DNA from: Streptomyces sp. A012304
GTDB taxonomy: Bacteria; Actinomycetota; Actinomycetes; Streptomycetales; Streptomycetaceae
Direction of reading: 5' to 3'
Length of the DNA stretch: 64,000 nucleotides
NCBI RefSeq assembly: GCF_026008495.1
Contig: NZ_BQUN01000137.1
Span: 87,062-151,061 of the forward strand
The notes under the pieces were generated by a model that did not search any database, had not been told where the DNA came from, and saw nothing but the letters and a program-made list of their open reading frames with translations. This document shows, in pieces, positions 26,571 through 33,874 of this stretch. Numbering within the stretch: the stretch's first letter is position 1; every line of letters begins with the position of its first letter. The position numbers and the translations under genes were made by a program.

Positions 26571-27853
26571 GTGAGCTTCCCGTCGACGAGCGTGGCCTTG
26601 CCCCGGAGCCACGTGTGCGTCACACGGCCCGGCAGCTCGCGTCCCTCGTACGGGGTGTTCCGGCTGCGCGAGGCGAAGCCCGCGGGGTCCACCGACCCAC
26701 GGTATGCCGTGTCGAGGAGCGTGAGGTTGGCGGGCTCACCTGCCGAGACGGGACGCCCATGGCCCCGGGCCTGCCCGATCCGGGCGGGCTTGAAGGACAT
26801 GCGGTCGGCGACCCCGGCCCAGTCGAGGAGCCCGGTCTCCACCATCGTCTCCTGGACCACTGACAACGCGGTCTCCAGGCCGACCATGCCCATGGCGGCC
26901 GCGGCCCACTCGCAGTCCTTGTCCTCGTGCGGGTGGGGCGCGTGGTCGGTGGCGACGATGTCGATCGTGCCGTCCGCGAGCGCCTCGCGCAGCGCGAGCA
27001 CGTCACGCTCGGTGCGCAGGGGCGGGTTGACCTTGTAGACCGGGTTGTAGGTGCGCACCAGCTCGTCGGTGAGGAGCAGGTGGTGCGGGGTGACCTCGGC
27101 GGTGACCTGGATGCCGCGGGACTTGGCCCAGCGGACGATCTCGACCGAGCCGGCGGTCGACAGGTGGCAGATGTGCACGCGGGAGCCGACGTGCTCGGCG
27201 AGCAGCACGTCCCGGGCGATGATCGACTCCTCGGCGACGGCCGGCCAGCCGCCCAGTCCCAGCTCGGCGGAGACGACGCCCTCGTTCATCTGGGCGCCCT
27301 CGGTCAGTCTCGGCTCCTGCGCGTGCTGCGCGACGACCCCGCCGAAGGCCTTCACGTACTCCAGGGCGCGCCGCATGATCACGGCGTCGTCGACGCACTT
27401 GCCGTCGTCGGAGAAGACGGTGACACCGGCCGCCGACTCGTGCATGGCGCCCAGCTCGGCGAGTTTCCTGCCCTCCAGGCCGACGGTGACGGCGCCGATG
27501 GGCTGCACGTCGCAGTAGCCGTGCTCCTGGCCGAGCCGGTAGACCTGCTCGACGACGCCGGCGGTGTCGGCGACCGGGAAGGTGTTGGCCATGGCGAAGA
27601 CGGCGGTGTAGCCACCGGAGGCGGCCGCGCGGGTACCGGTCAGGACGGTCTCGGAGTCCTCGCGCCCCGGCTCGCGCAGATGCGTGTGCAGGTCGACCAG
27701 GCCCGGCAGCAGCACCTTTCCGTCGGCCTCGACGACCTGGGCGCCGTCGGCCTCCAGGCCGGTCCCGACGGCCTCGATGACCTCGCCGTCGATCAGGACG
27801 TCCTGCGGCTCGCCGCCGAGCACCTTCGCACCACGGATCAGGATCTTGCTCAT
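26567..27853 (-). CDS. pyrC: Dihydroorotase
   Basis: A 428-residue type I dihydroorotase of the amidohydrolase superfamily, closing carbamoyl-aspartate to dihydroorotate. The metal motif D-L-H-T-H-L-R-E-P-G (about residues 56-65) is intact. Later H-x-C-H-L-S-T and the A-T-D-H-A-P-H segment supply further His and Asp ligands. The ATG at 27853 is 6 bp after the pyrB stop. The 3' end overlaps the PH-like membrane-protein gene. Confidence 0.96.
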   Translation of the reverse strand: MSKILIRGAKVLGGEPQDVLIDGEVIEAVGTGLEADGAQVVEADGKVLLPGLVDLHTHLREPGREDSETVLTGTRAAASGGYTAVFAMANTFPVADTAGVVEQVYRLGQEHGYCDVQPIGAVTVGLEGRKLAELGAMHESAAGVTVFSDDGKCVDDAVIMRRALEYVKAFGGVVAQHAQEPRLTEGAQMNEGVVSAELGLGGWPAVAEESIIARDVLLAEHVGSRVHICHLSTAGSVEIVRWAKSRGIQVTAEVTPHHLLLTDELVRTYNPVYKVNPPLRTERDVLALREALADGTIDIVATDHAPHPHEDKDCEWAAAAMGMVGLETALSVVQETMVETGLLDWAGVADRMSFKPARIGQARGHGRPVSAGEPANLTLLDTAYRGSVDPAGFASRSRNTPYEGRELPGRVTHTWLRGKATLVDGKLT

Positions 27854-27859
27854 GGTCGC

Positions 27860-28858
27860 TTACTTCTCCTCGGTGGTGACGGGGGTGCCGGCGGGGCGGG
27901 CGTGGCGGACGGCGGGTTCGTTGCCGCCCAGCAGCAGGTACAGGACGGCCATCCGGATCGACACGCCGTTGGCGACCTGCTCGACGACGGTGCAGCGGTC
28001 GGAGTCGGCGACCTCGGCGGTGATCTCCATGCCGCGGACCATCGGGCCGGGGTGCATCACGATGGCGTGCTCGGGCATCCGCGCCATGCGGTCGCCGTCG
28101 AGGCCGTAGCGGCGCGAGTACTCGCGCTCGGTGGGGAAGAACGCGGCGTTCATCCGCTCGCGCTGGACGCGCAGCATCATCACCGCGTCGGACTTCGGAA
28201 GCGTGCTGTCGAGGTCGTACGACACCTCGCAGGGCCAGGTCTCGACGCCGACCGGCACCAGGGTGGGCGGGGCGACGAGGGTGACCTCGGCGCCGAGGGT
28301 GTGCAGCAGGTCGACGTTGGAGCGGGCGACACGGCTGTGCAGGACGTCCCCGACGAGGGTGATGCGCTTGCCGGACAGGTCCTGCCCGATCCCGGCGTCG
28401 CGGCCGACGAGGCGGCGGCGCATGGTGAAGGCGTCCAGCAGGGCCTGCGTGGGGTGCTGGTGGGTGCCGTCGCCGGCGTTGATGACGGCCGCGTCGATCC
28501 AGCCGGAGTTGGCCAGCCGGTACGGGGCTCCGGAGGCGCCGTGCCGGATGACGACGGCGTCGACGCCCATGGCCTCCAGGGTCTGCGCGGTGTCCTTGAG
28601 GGACTCGCCCTTGGAGACGCTGGAGCCCTTCGCGGAGAAGTTGATGACGTCCGCGGACAGGCGCTTCTCGGCGGCCTCGAAGGAGATCCGGGTGCGGGTC
28701 GAGTCCTCGAAGAAGAGGTTGACGATGGTGCGGCCGCGCAGGGTCGGCAGCTTCTTGATGGGCCGGTCGGCGACCCGGGCCATCTCCTCGGCGGTGTCGA
28801 GAACATGGACGGCGTCGTCGCGGGTGAGGTCGGCGGCCGAGATGAGATGACGCTGCAT
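27860..28858 (-). CDS. pyrB: Aspartate carbamoyltransferase catalytic subunit
   Basis: A 332-residue enzyme, first committed step of pyrimidine synthesis. The carbamoyl-phosphate motif F-F-E-D-S-T-R-T-R (about residues 50-58) and S-K-G-E-S-L-K-D-T are present, as is H-P-T-Q-A-L-L-D-A-F-T for the shared active site. The C-terminal aspartate-binding M-H-P-G-P motif is seen. No pyrI regulatory subunit is nearby, as expected in Gram-positives. The ATG is at 28858. It follows pyrR by 82 bp. Confidence 0.97.
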   Translation of the reverse strand: MQRHLISAADLTRDDAVHVLDTAEEMARVADRPIKKLPTLRGRTIVNLFFEDSTRTRISFEAAEKRLSADVINFSAKGSSVSKGESLKDTAQTLEAMGVDAVVIRHGASGAPYRLANSGWIDAAVINAGDGTHQHPTQALLDAFTMRRRLVGRDAGIGQDLSGKRITLVGDVLHSRVARSNVDLLHTLGAEVTLVAPPTLVPVGVETWPCEVSYDLDSTLPKSDAVMMLRVQRERMNAAFFPTEREYSRRYGLDGDRMARMPEHAIVMHPGPMVRGMEITAEVADSDRCTVVEQVANGVSIRMAVLYLLLGGNEPAVRHARPAGTPVTTEEK

Positions 28859-28940
28859 CTGTCAGGCTCCGTAAGACAATGGGGAGTTTTCGGGCATGCG
28901 GGCGCATGAGGGCGCGCACGCGTGGGCGTACGCCGGACCG

Positions 28941-29534
28941 CTACTGCTGCGCGCCCGGGGCGGTCTGCTTCACACCGAGCAGCACGGTGTCGCGACCGTC
29001 CTCCTCGGCGAGCTGGACCTTGACCGTCTCCCGCAGCGACGTGGGGAGGTTCTTGCCGACGTAGTCGGCACGGATGGGCAGTTCGCGATGACCGCGGTCG
29101 ACGAGGACCGCGAGCTGCACCGCGCGCGGGCGCCCGATGTCGTTCAGGGCGTCGAGGGCGGCGCGGATCGTGCGGCCGGAGAAGAGCACGTCGTCGACGA
29201 GGACGACCAGACGGCCGTCGATGCCGTCACCGGGGATCTCGGTGCGGGCCAGCGCACGCGGCGGGTGCATGCGCAGGTCGTCGCGGTACATGGTGATGTC
29301 GAGCGAGCCGACGGGGACCTTGCGGTCGGTGATCTGCTCCAGCTTGGCGGCGAGCCGCTGAGCGAGGAAGACGCCCCGGGTCGGAATGCCGAGGAGCACC
29401 ACGTCGTCGGCGCCCTTGGCACGCTCGACGATCTCGTGGGCGATGCGCGTCAGCACGCGCGCGATGTCGGGGCCTTCGAGAACGGGCCGCGCATCGGACT
29501 GCTGCGGCTCGAGCCGCGTGTCCTGCTTGTCCAT
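28941..29534 (-). CDS. pyrR: Bifunctional pyr operon regulatory protein/uracil phosphoribosyltransferase
   Basis: A 197-residue PRTase-fold protein, first gene of the pyr operon. The PRPP loop L-V-D-D-V-L-F-S-G-R-T (about residues 116-126) and G-I-P-T-R-G (50-55) are intact. PyrR binds pyr mRNA when UMP is high; in bacilli it attenuates transcription and in mycobacteria it blocks translation. A strong AGGAGG lies 10 bp before the ATG, embedded in a segment that can pair with itself (29541-29556), which would suit translational control here. Confidence 0.95.
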   Translation of the reverse strand: MDKQDTRLEPQQSDARPVLEGPDIARVLTRIAHEIVERAKGADDVVLLGIPTRGVFLAQRLAAKLEQITDRKVPVGSLDITMYRDDLRMHPPRALARTEIPGDGIDGRLVVLVDDVLFSGRTIRAALDALNDIGRPRAVQLAVLVDRGHRELPIRADYVGKNLPTSLRETVKVQLAEEDGRDTVLLGVKQTAPGAQQ

Positions 29535-29540
29535 ACGAAA

Positions 29541-29556
29541 CGGACCTCCTTCTCCG
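29541..29556 (-). promoter_or_regulatory. Ribosome site of pyrR inside a short inverted repeat
   Basis: On the coding strand the segment CGGA-GAAGGAGG-TCCG places the full ribosome site (29545-29550) between complementary CGGA and TCCG arms. A second CGGACC lies 20 bp further upstream. It may let an RNA structure or PyrR occlude the ribosome site. Confidence 0.35.
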
Positions 29557-29688
29557 CCTCACGGGACGGACCTTAAAGGACGTCGGAATTGCGCCATCCA
29601 CGGTAGCAGGCCGGGGCGACTCCCCTGATCACCCCCTTGGCGTAATCGGCCACTGATACCACGGAAGAGTCGGTGTGGACCATTCGGC

Positions 29689-29718
29689 TTGACGCAGAAG
29701 AATCACGCTGCGTAACCT
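29689..29718 (+). promoter_or_regulatory. Sigma-70-like promoter of bldD
   Basis: TTGACG at 29689-29694 and TAACCT at 29713-29718 are separated by 18 bp, close to the HrdB-type consensus. They lie about 70 bp upstream of the bldD ATG. Confidence 0.6.
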
Positions 29719-29730
29719 CACAGTGAGTTA
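29718..29730. promoter_or_regulatory. BldD box at the bldD promoter
   Basis: TCACAGTGAGTTA matches the published BldD pseudopalindrome TNACNC(A/T)GNGTNA at all specified positions but one. It overlaps the end of the predicted -10 element, so BldD-c-di-GMP would block its own transcription, as known for Streptomyces BldD. Confidence 0.65.
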
Positions 29731-29786
29731 CCAACCGCGCGGCATGGACGAGAGCCAGTCGCGTCGACCCAGTGCCGGGGAGCTAT

Positions 29787-30287
29787 ATGTCCAGCGAATA
29801 CGCCAAACAGCTCGGGGCCAAGCTCCGGGCGATCCGCACCCAGCAGGGCCTTTCCCTCCACGGTGTCGAGGAGAAGTCCCAGGGACGCTGGAAGGCGGTC
29901 GTGGTCGGTTCCTACGAGCGCGGCGACCGCGCCGTGACCGTGCAGCGCCTCGCGGAGCTGGCCGACTTCTACGGCGTGCCGGTGCAGGAGCTGCTGCCGG
30001 GCACCACCCCGGGCGGCGCGGCGGAGCCCCCGCCGAAGCTGGTCCTGGACCTGGAGCGGCTGGCCCATGTACCGGTCGAGAAGGCGGGCCCCCTCCAGCG
30101 CTACGCGGCCACGATCCAGTCGCAGCGCGGTGACTACAACGGCAAGGTGCTCTCGATCCGCCAGGACGACCTGCGCACCCTTGCCGTCATCTACGACCAG
30201 TCGCCGTCGGTCCTGACCGAGCAGCTGATCAGCTGGGGCGTGCTGGACGCGGACGCGCGTCGCGCGGTCTCCCACGAGGAGAGCTGA
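29787..30287 (+). CDS. bldD: Developmental regulator BldD, c-di-GMP-dependent repressor
   Basis: A 166-residue master repressor of Streptomyces development. An XRE-type HTH occupies residues 8-70. The C-terminal domain carries the c-di-GMP signature R114-G115-D116 plus eight residues then R125-Q126-D127-D128, exactly the published motif that binds a tetrameric c-di-GMP cage and lets BldD dimerise. Liganded BldD represses sporulation genes during vegetative growth. The ATG at 29787 has GGGGAG 5-10 bp upstream. It is one of the few plus-strand genes, transcribed away from the pyr operon, and is followed by a 19-bp hairpin. This gene is a strong marker for Streptomyces or a close relative. Confidence 0.97.
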   Translation: MSSEYAKQLGAKLRAIRTQQGLSLHGVEEKSQGRWKAVVVGSYERGDRAVTVQRLAELADFYGVPVQELLPGTTPGGAAEPPPKLVLDLERLAHVPVEKAGPLQRYAATIQSQRGDYNGKVLSIRQDDLRTLAVIYDQSPSVLTEQLISWGVLDADARRAVSHEES

Positions 30288-30314
30288 CCGCTCGGCGGGC
30301 CAGCAGAAACGTGC

Positions 30315-30356
30315 CGCCGGGGTGGCCGGAACCTGATGGTTCCGGCCACCCCGGCG
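30315..30356 (+). terminator. bldD terminator
   Basis: A perfect 19-bp stem pairs 30315-30333 with 30338-30356 around TGAT and is followed by TTTC on the plus strand. It lies 28 bp past the bldD stop. Confidence 0.85.
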
Positions 30357-30405
30357 TTTCTCCACGGAACGGGCGCGTCCGGCGGGGACGGAGAGGACGG
30401 GGAAT

Positions 30406-30448
30406 GCCGAAGGGCCCGCAGCGAGTGCTTCCCTGCGGGCCCTTCGGC
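30406..30448 (-). terminator. nusB terminator
   Basis: A perfect 16-bp stem pairs 30406-30421 with 30433-30448 around an 11-nt loop, 20 bp past the nusB stop. It is the partner of the bldD terminator between convergent genes. Confidence 0.8.
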
Positions 30449-30468
30449 GTCGAGTCGAGTCGTACCGT

Positions 30469-30903
30469 CTACGCCTCGTCCCGGCGCAGCGACGGCTTGA
30501 GTTCCTTCAGCCGGCCGAGCAGGCCGTTGACGAACGAGGGCGACTCGTCCGTGGAGAACTCCTTGGCGAGCTGCACCATCTCGTCGAGGACGACGGCGTC
30601 CGGCGTCTCGTCGACCCAGATCAGCTCGTAGGCGCCGAGCCGCAGGATGTTGCGGTCGACGACCGGCATCCGGTCGAGCGTCCAGCCGACCGAGTACTGC
30701 GCGATCAGCTCGTCGATGCGCTTCGCGTGCTTCGCGTAGCCCTCGACCAGCTGCATCGTGTACTCGCTCACCGGCGGCTGCCGGGTGTCTGCCCGGGAGA
30801 GCCGGATCCAGTCGGCGAGGACCGTCAGGACGTCGGCGCCGCGCTGGTCGCCCTCGAAGAGGATCTGGAAGGCGCGCTTGCGGGCCGTGTTGCGAGCGGC
30901 CAC
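30469..30903 (-). CDS. nusB: Transcription antitermination protein NusB
   Basis: A 144-residue all-helical protein that binds rRNA boxA with S10 (NusE). Family features are A-R-K-R-A-F-Q-I-L-F-E at the N-terminus, W-T-L-D-R-M-P-V-V-D-R-N-I-L-R (about 74-88) and the C-terminal L-A-K-E-F-S-T-D-E-S-P-S-F-V-N-G-L-L. The GTG is at 30903, 2 bp after the efp stop, so efp and nusB are one unit. Confidence 0.96.
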   Translation of the reverse strand: MAARNTARKRAFQILFEGDQRGADVLTVLADWIRLSRADTRQPPVSEYTMQLVEGYAKHAKRIDELIAQYSVGWTLDRMPVVDRNILRLGAYELIWVDETPDAVVLDEMVQLAKEFSTDESPSFVNGLLGRLKELKPSLRRDEA

Positions 30904-30905
30904 GG

Positions 30906-31472
30906 TTAGCTGTTCACCCGGCCGAGGTAGTCGCTCGTGCGGGTGTCGACCTTGATCTTCTCACCGGTGGTGATGAAGAGCGGGACCTGGATCTGGTGGC
31001 CGGTCTCCAGGGTGGCGGGCTTGGTGCCGCCGGTGGAGCGGTCGCCCTGCAGACCCGGCTCGGTCTCGGCGACGGTCAGCTCGACGGCGGCCGGCAGCTC
31101 GACGAAGAGCACCTCGCCCTCGTGCTGCGCGACGGTGGCGGTGAAGCCCTCGACGAGGAAGTTGGCGGCGTCACCGACGGCCTTGCGCTCGACCATCAGC
31201 TGGTCGTAGGTCTCCATGTCCATGAAGACGAAGTACTCGCCGTCCATGTACGAGAACTGCATGTCACGCTTGTCGACAGTGGCCGTCTCGACCTTGACAC
31301 CGGCGTTGAAGGTCTTGTCGACGACCTTCCCGGAGAGCACGTTCTTGAGCTTGGTGCGCACGAAGGCCGGGCCCTTGCCGGGCTTGACGTGCTGGAACTC
31401 GACGACGGACCAGAGCTGGCCGCCTTCGAGCTTGAGCACCATGCCGTTCTTGAGGTCGTTCGTGGAAGCCAC
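30906..31472 (-). CDS. efp: Translation elongation factor P
   Basis: A 188-residue three-domain factor that rescues ribosomes at polyproline stretches. The KOW-like N-domain has the loop H-V-K-P-G-K-G-P-A-F with the tip Lys33. Unlike EF-P modified by EpmA, the loop here has the Pro-Gly-Lys-Gly-Pro form typical of actinobacteria, where modification is absent or different. Two OB domains follow, with the signature ending in K-V-D-T-R-T-x-x-Y. The GTG at 31472 is chosen; a longer frame reaches 31520. It is relevant that several genes here encode proline-rich proteins. The M24 homologue lies 50 bp upstream. Confidence 0.96.
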   Translation of the reverse strand: MASTNDLKNGMVLKLEGGQLWSVVEFQHVKPGKGPAFVRTKLKNVLSGKVVDKTFNAGVKVETATVDKRDMQFSYMDGEYFVFMDMETYDQLMVERKAVGDAANFLVEGFTATVAQHEGEVLFVELPAAVELTVAETEPGLQGDRSTGGTKPATLETGHQIQVPLFITTGEKIKVDTRTSDYLGRVNS

Positions 31473-31522
31473 GGTTGCGGAATCTCCTGGACTGACGTGG
31501 ACGACCCCGGGGGCACGCACTC

Positions 31523-32629
31523 CTACAGCGCGAGCAGCTCCTTGGTCGTGATGGTGAGTAGCTCGGGTCCGCCGTCCGCCTCGGGGCGTACGACGAGCGT
31601 GTCATCGATCCGGACACCGCCCCGGCCCGGGAGGTGGACCCCCGGTTCGACGGTGACCGGCACGCAAGCGTCCAGTTTACCCATGGCCGCGGGACCCAAC
31701 TGCGGGTCCTCGTCGATTTCGAGTCCTACCCCGTGCCCGGTCAGCGCCGGAAGGCGTTCCGCGTACCCCGCGGAGTCCAGCACCTGGCGTGCGGCACGGT
31801 CCACGTCACGGTAGGCGGCGCCGGGCGTCAGACTCTCGCGGCCGGCCCGCTGCGCGGCGAACACCAGGTCGAACAGCTCGACCTGCCAGTCCGCCGGGGA
31901 GGTGCCGATGACGAAGGTGCGGCCGATCTCGCAGCGGTAGCCGCGGTAGGTGGCCCCCAGGCAGACGGAGAGGAAGTCGCCTTCCTCGACCCGCCGGTCG
32001 GTGGGCCGGTGCCCGCGCCGGCCGGAGTTCGGTCCGGTGCCGACGGAGGTGGGGAAGGCGGGACCGTCGGCACCGTGGTCGACGAGCCGCCGCTCCAGCT
32101 CCAGGGCGAGGTGGCGTTCGGTGCGGCCCACGAGGATGGACTCCAGCAGCTCGCCCAGAGCCTGGTCGGCGATCTCGGCGCCGATGCGCAGGCAGGAGAT
32201 CTCCTCCTCGTCCTTGACGACCCTGAGCTGTTCGACCGCGCCGCCCAGGTCGGCCAGGCGCAGCCGTGGGGCGACGGAGCGCAGCGCGCGGTGGCGGGCG
32301 ACCGTCACATGGTGCTCCTCGACCGCGAGGGAGTCGGCGCCCTGGTCGGCGACGAGGCCGGCGGCGGTCACGGCGGGGTCGCCGCCGGCGCGGGGCAGGG
32401 TGTGCACCCGCAGTTTCTCGTCCGGTCGGCCCTGGCCCGGGCGGTCGTCGGGCGGGCCGGCGCAGACCAGCAGGTCCTCGCGGTTGCCCAGCAGGAGGAC
32501 GGCGCCTCGGGGCGCCGCGCCCGCGAGGTATCTCACGTTGGCGGGGCGGGAGATCAGCGCTGCCGCGTTGCCGGACGCGTTGCAGCGCTCCCTCAGCCTC
32601 ATGCGGCGGGTCGCGTACACCTCTGACAT
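31523..32629 (-). CDS. M24-family (Xaa-Pro peptidase-like) protein with altered metal ligands
   Basis: A 368-residue protein with the creatinase N-domain (1-130) and pita-bread M24 domain (about 140-368). It resembles the aminopeptidase P/PepQ usually encoded next to efp. Of the five metal ligands, His299 (T-G-H-G) and Glu328 (V-E-P-G) remain. The first Asp is Cys223 (S-V-C-L-G), the second is Glu234 (R-C-E-I-G-R-T) and the last Glu is Asp342 (R-I-D-D-T). A dinuclear metallopeptidase would therefore be weakened or lost. The ATG at 32629 is used. Degenerate repeats lie upstream. Confidence 0.82.
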   Translation of the reverse strand: MSEVYATRRMRLRERCNASGNAAALISRPANVRYLAGAAPRGAVLLLGNREDLLVCAGPPDDRPGQGRPDEKLRVHTLPRAGGDPAVTAAGLVADQGADSLAVEEHHVTVARHRALRSVAPRLRLADLGGAVEQLRVVKDEEEISCLRIGAEIADQALGELLESILVGRTERHLALELERRLVDHGADGPAFPTSVGTGPNSGRRGHRPTDRRVEEGDFLSVCLGATYRGYRCEIGRTFVIGTSPADWQVELFDLVFAAQRAGRESLTPGAAYRDVDRAARQVLDSAGYAERLPALTGHGVGLEIDEDPQLGPAAMGKLDACVPVTVEPGVHLPGRGGVRIDDTLVVRPEADGGPELLTITTKELLAL

Positions 32630-32730
32630 GAGACGAGCGTAGAAGCGGTGGCTGGATCCCGCCGGTCGGGAGCGGCTAAGTGGGGGTGCGGGCCTCCCCC
32701 GGGTCGGGACACCCGCCACCCGGGTCAGAG

Positions 32731-32811
32731 CATCCGCCGGTCACCACTACGCTGGCACCCGCCGGTCACCCCCCACTACGGCGGGCACCCGCCGGTCACC
32801 ACTTCGGCGGG
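32731..32811. repeat. Three copies of a 25-30 bp repeat overlapping the 3' end of the P-loop gene
   Basis: Units starting CA(C/T)CCGCCGGTCACC and ending near ACT(A/T)C(G)GCGGG lie at 32731-32755, 32756-32785 and 32786-32811. The third copy contains the stop codon and last residues of the P-loop gene (stop at 32796-32798), so the other two look like duplications of that gene's 3' end into the gap. Confidence 0.7.
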
Positions 32812-33707
32812 CTGGCGATCGCCCGCGCCAGGACGTCGTCCAGGACGCGCGCCGTCGTCGGCACGTCCAGCTGGGAGTTGTCGATGATCGGGAGGCCGGA
32901 GCCGTACCAGCCGGCCATGCGGCCGTGGATGCGGGCGACCTCCTCGTCGGTGAGACGGCGGTTGCCGGAGCGCTCGGCGTTGCGCTCCAGGACGACTTCC
33001 AGGCCGGGGAGGAGGACGACCGGGAGCAGGCCCGGGCCCACATGGCGTTTCCAGCCACCGAGGCCGACGGCCGGGCGGTCGGGGAAGATCGCGTCGTCGA
33101 GGATGCAGGAGATGCCGTTGGCGAGGAAGTTGCGCGCGGCGAAGCCGCAGGTGCGGCGGGCCAGGCGGTACTGGGCCTCGGAGTGGTCGTTCCACCCGCT
33201 CTGCGGGTCGGCGAAGCCGGAGCGGACCCATTCGCGGACGTCGTCGAGGCTGATGTGGGCGGTGGGTACCCGGCGGTGGTCGGCCCAGAACTTGGCGACG
33301 CTGGTCTTTCCGGCGCCCGCGGGGCCGATGAGCAGCACGGCGAGGGTGGTGCCCGCGGGGTCGGGGGCGGCGGGCGCCGGGGGCGCGCTGGGCACGCCGA
33401 CGGGGCCGCCGGGGGGCAGCGGGACATGCCCGGTGATCTCCGTGCCCGGTGGGATGGGGGCGTGCCCCGGGGCCGTGGGATGGGGCGCGGGCGGGACCGG
33501 GGGCTGGGGCGCCGGGGGGAGGGGTCCGGAGTGCGGTGCTCCGGTGAAGCCCGGCGCCGGGTGCGGCGGGGGGACGGGGGCGGTCCGCTGGGGGGGGCTG
33601 CCCGGCTGGTGCGGACCCGGGTGTTGTGCGGCCGGCGACCAGCCGGCGGCCGGACCGTGCCCCGGCTGGTGGGGCGGCGGCAGCGGAGAACCCACTGCGT
33701 GCTGCAT
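32796..33707 (-). CDS. P-loop NTPase (kinase-like) with proline-rich N-terminal region
   Basis: A 303-residue protein. Residues 1-120 are almost entirely Pro, Gly, His and Ala and must be disordered. The C-terminal 180 residues form a zeta-toxin or polynucleotide-kinase-like P-loop domain: Walker A G-P-A-G-A-G-K-T-S at 128-136, then I-S-L-D-D-V-R-E-W, C-I-L-D-D-A-I-F-P-D and an R-N-A-E-R-S-G-N-R-R lid-like segment. It probably phosphorylates a small molecule or nucleic acid. The ATG at 33707 has GGAG upstream; the open frame further up runs antisense-free into the aroB terminator and is not coding. Polyproline would need EF-P, encoded 1.3 kb downstream. Confidence 0.72.
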   Translation of the reverse strand: MQHAVGSPLPPPHQPGHGPAAGWSPAAQHPGPHQPGSPPQRTAPVPPPHPAPGFTGAPHSGPLPPAPQPPVPPAPHPTAPGHAPIPPGTEITGHVPLPPGGPVGVPSAPPAPAAPDPAGTTLAVLLIGPAGAGKTSVAKFWADHRRVPTAHISLDDVREWVRSGFADPQSGWNDHSEAQYRLARRTCGFAARNFLANGISCILDDAIFPDRPAVGLGGWKRHVGPGLLPVVLLPGLEVVLERNAERSGNRRLTDEEVARIHGRMAGWYGSGLPIIDNSQLDVPTTARVLDDVLARAIASPPKW

Positions 33708-33783
33708 CCGGTGCCACTCCGTCTCGTACAGGCAATTGGCGCTGGTTGTGGGGGCTCGGGCCCCGCTCTCGCTACTGAACGGT

Positions 33784-33823
33784 ACCGCCCCCGGCCGTCG
33801 TTTGGTGAACGGCCGGGGGCGGT
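33784..33823 (-). terminator. aroB terminator
   Basis: A perfect 15-bp stem pairs 33784-33798 with 33809-33823 around a 10-nt loop. It lies about 50 bp past the aroB stop. Confidence 0.75.
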
Positions 33824-33874
33824 CCGAAGTGCCCGGTGTGGAAAGCGAATCGGGCGGAAGGGAACCCCGTGGAC

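Noticed and set aside
26567..28919. A 638-residue minus-strand frame from 27003 to 28919 over pyrB and pyrC
   Set aside because: It is a frame-shifted reading of both genes, Arg/Pro-rich, and contradicts the clear pyrB and pyrC frames.
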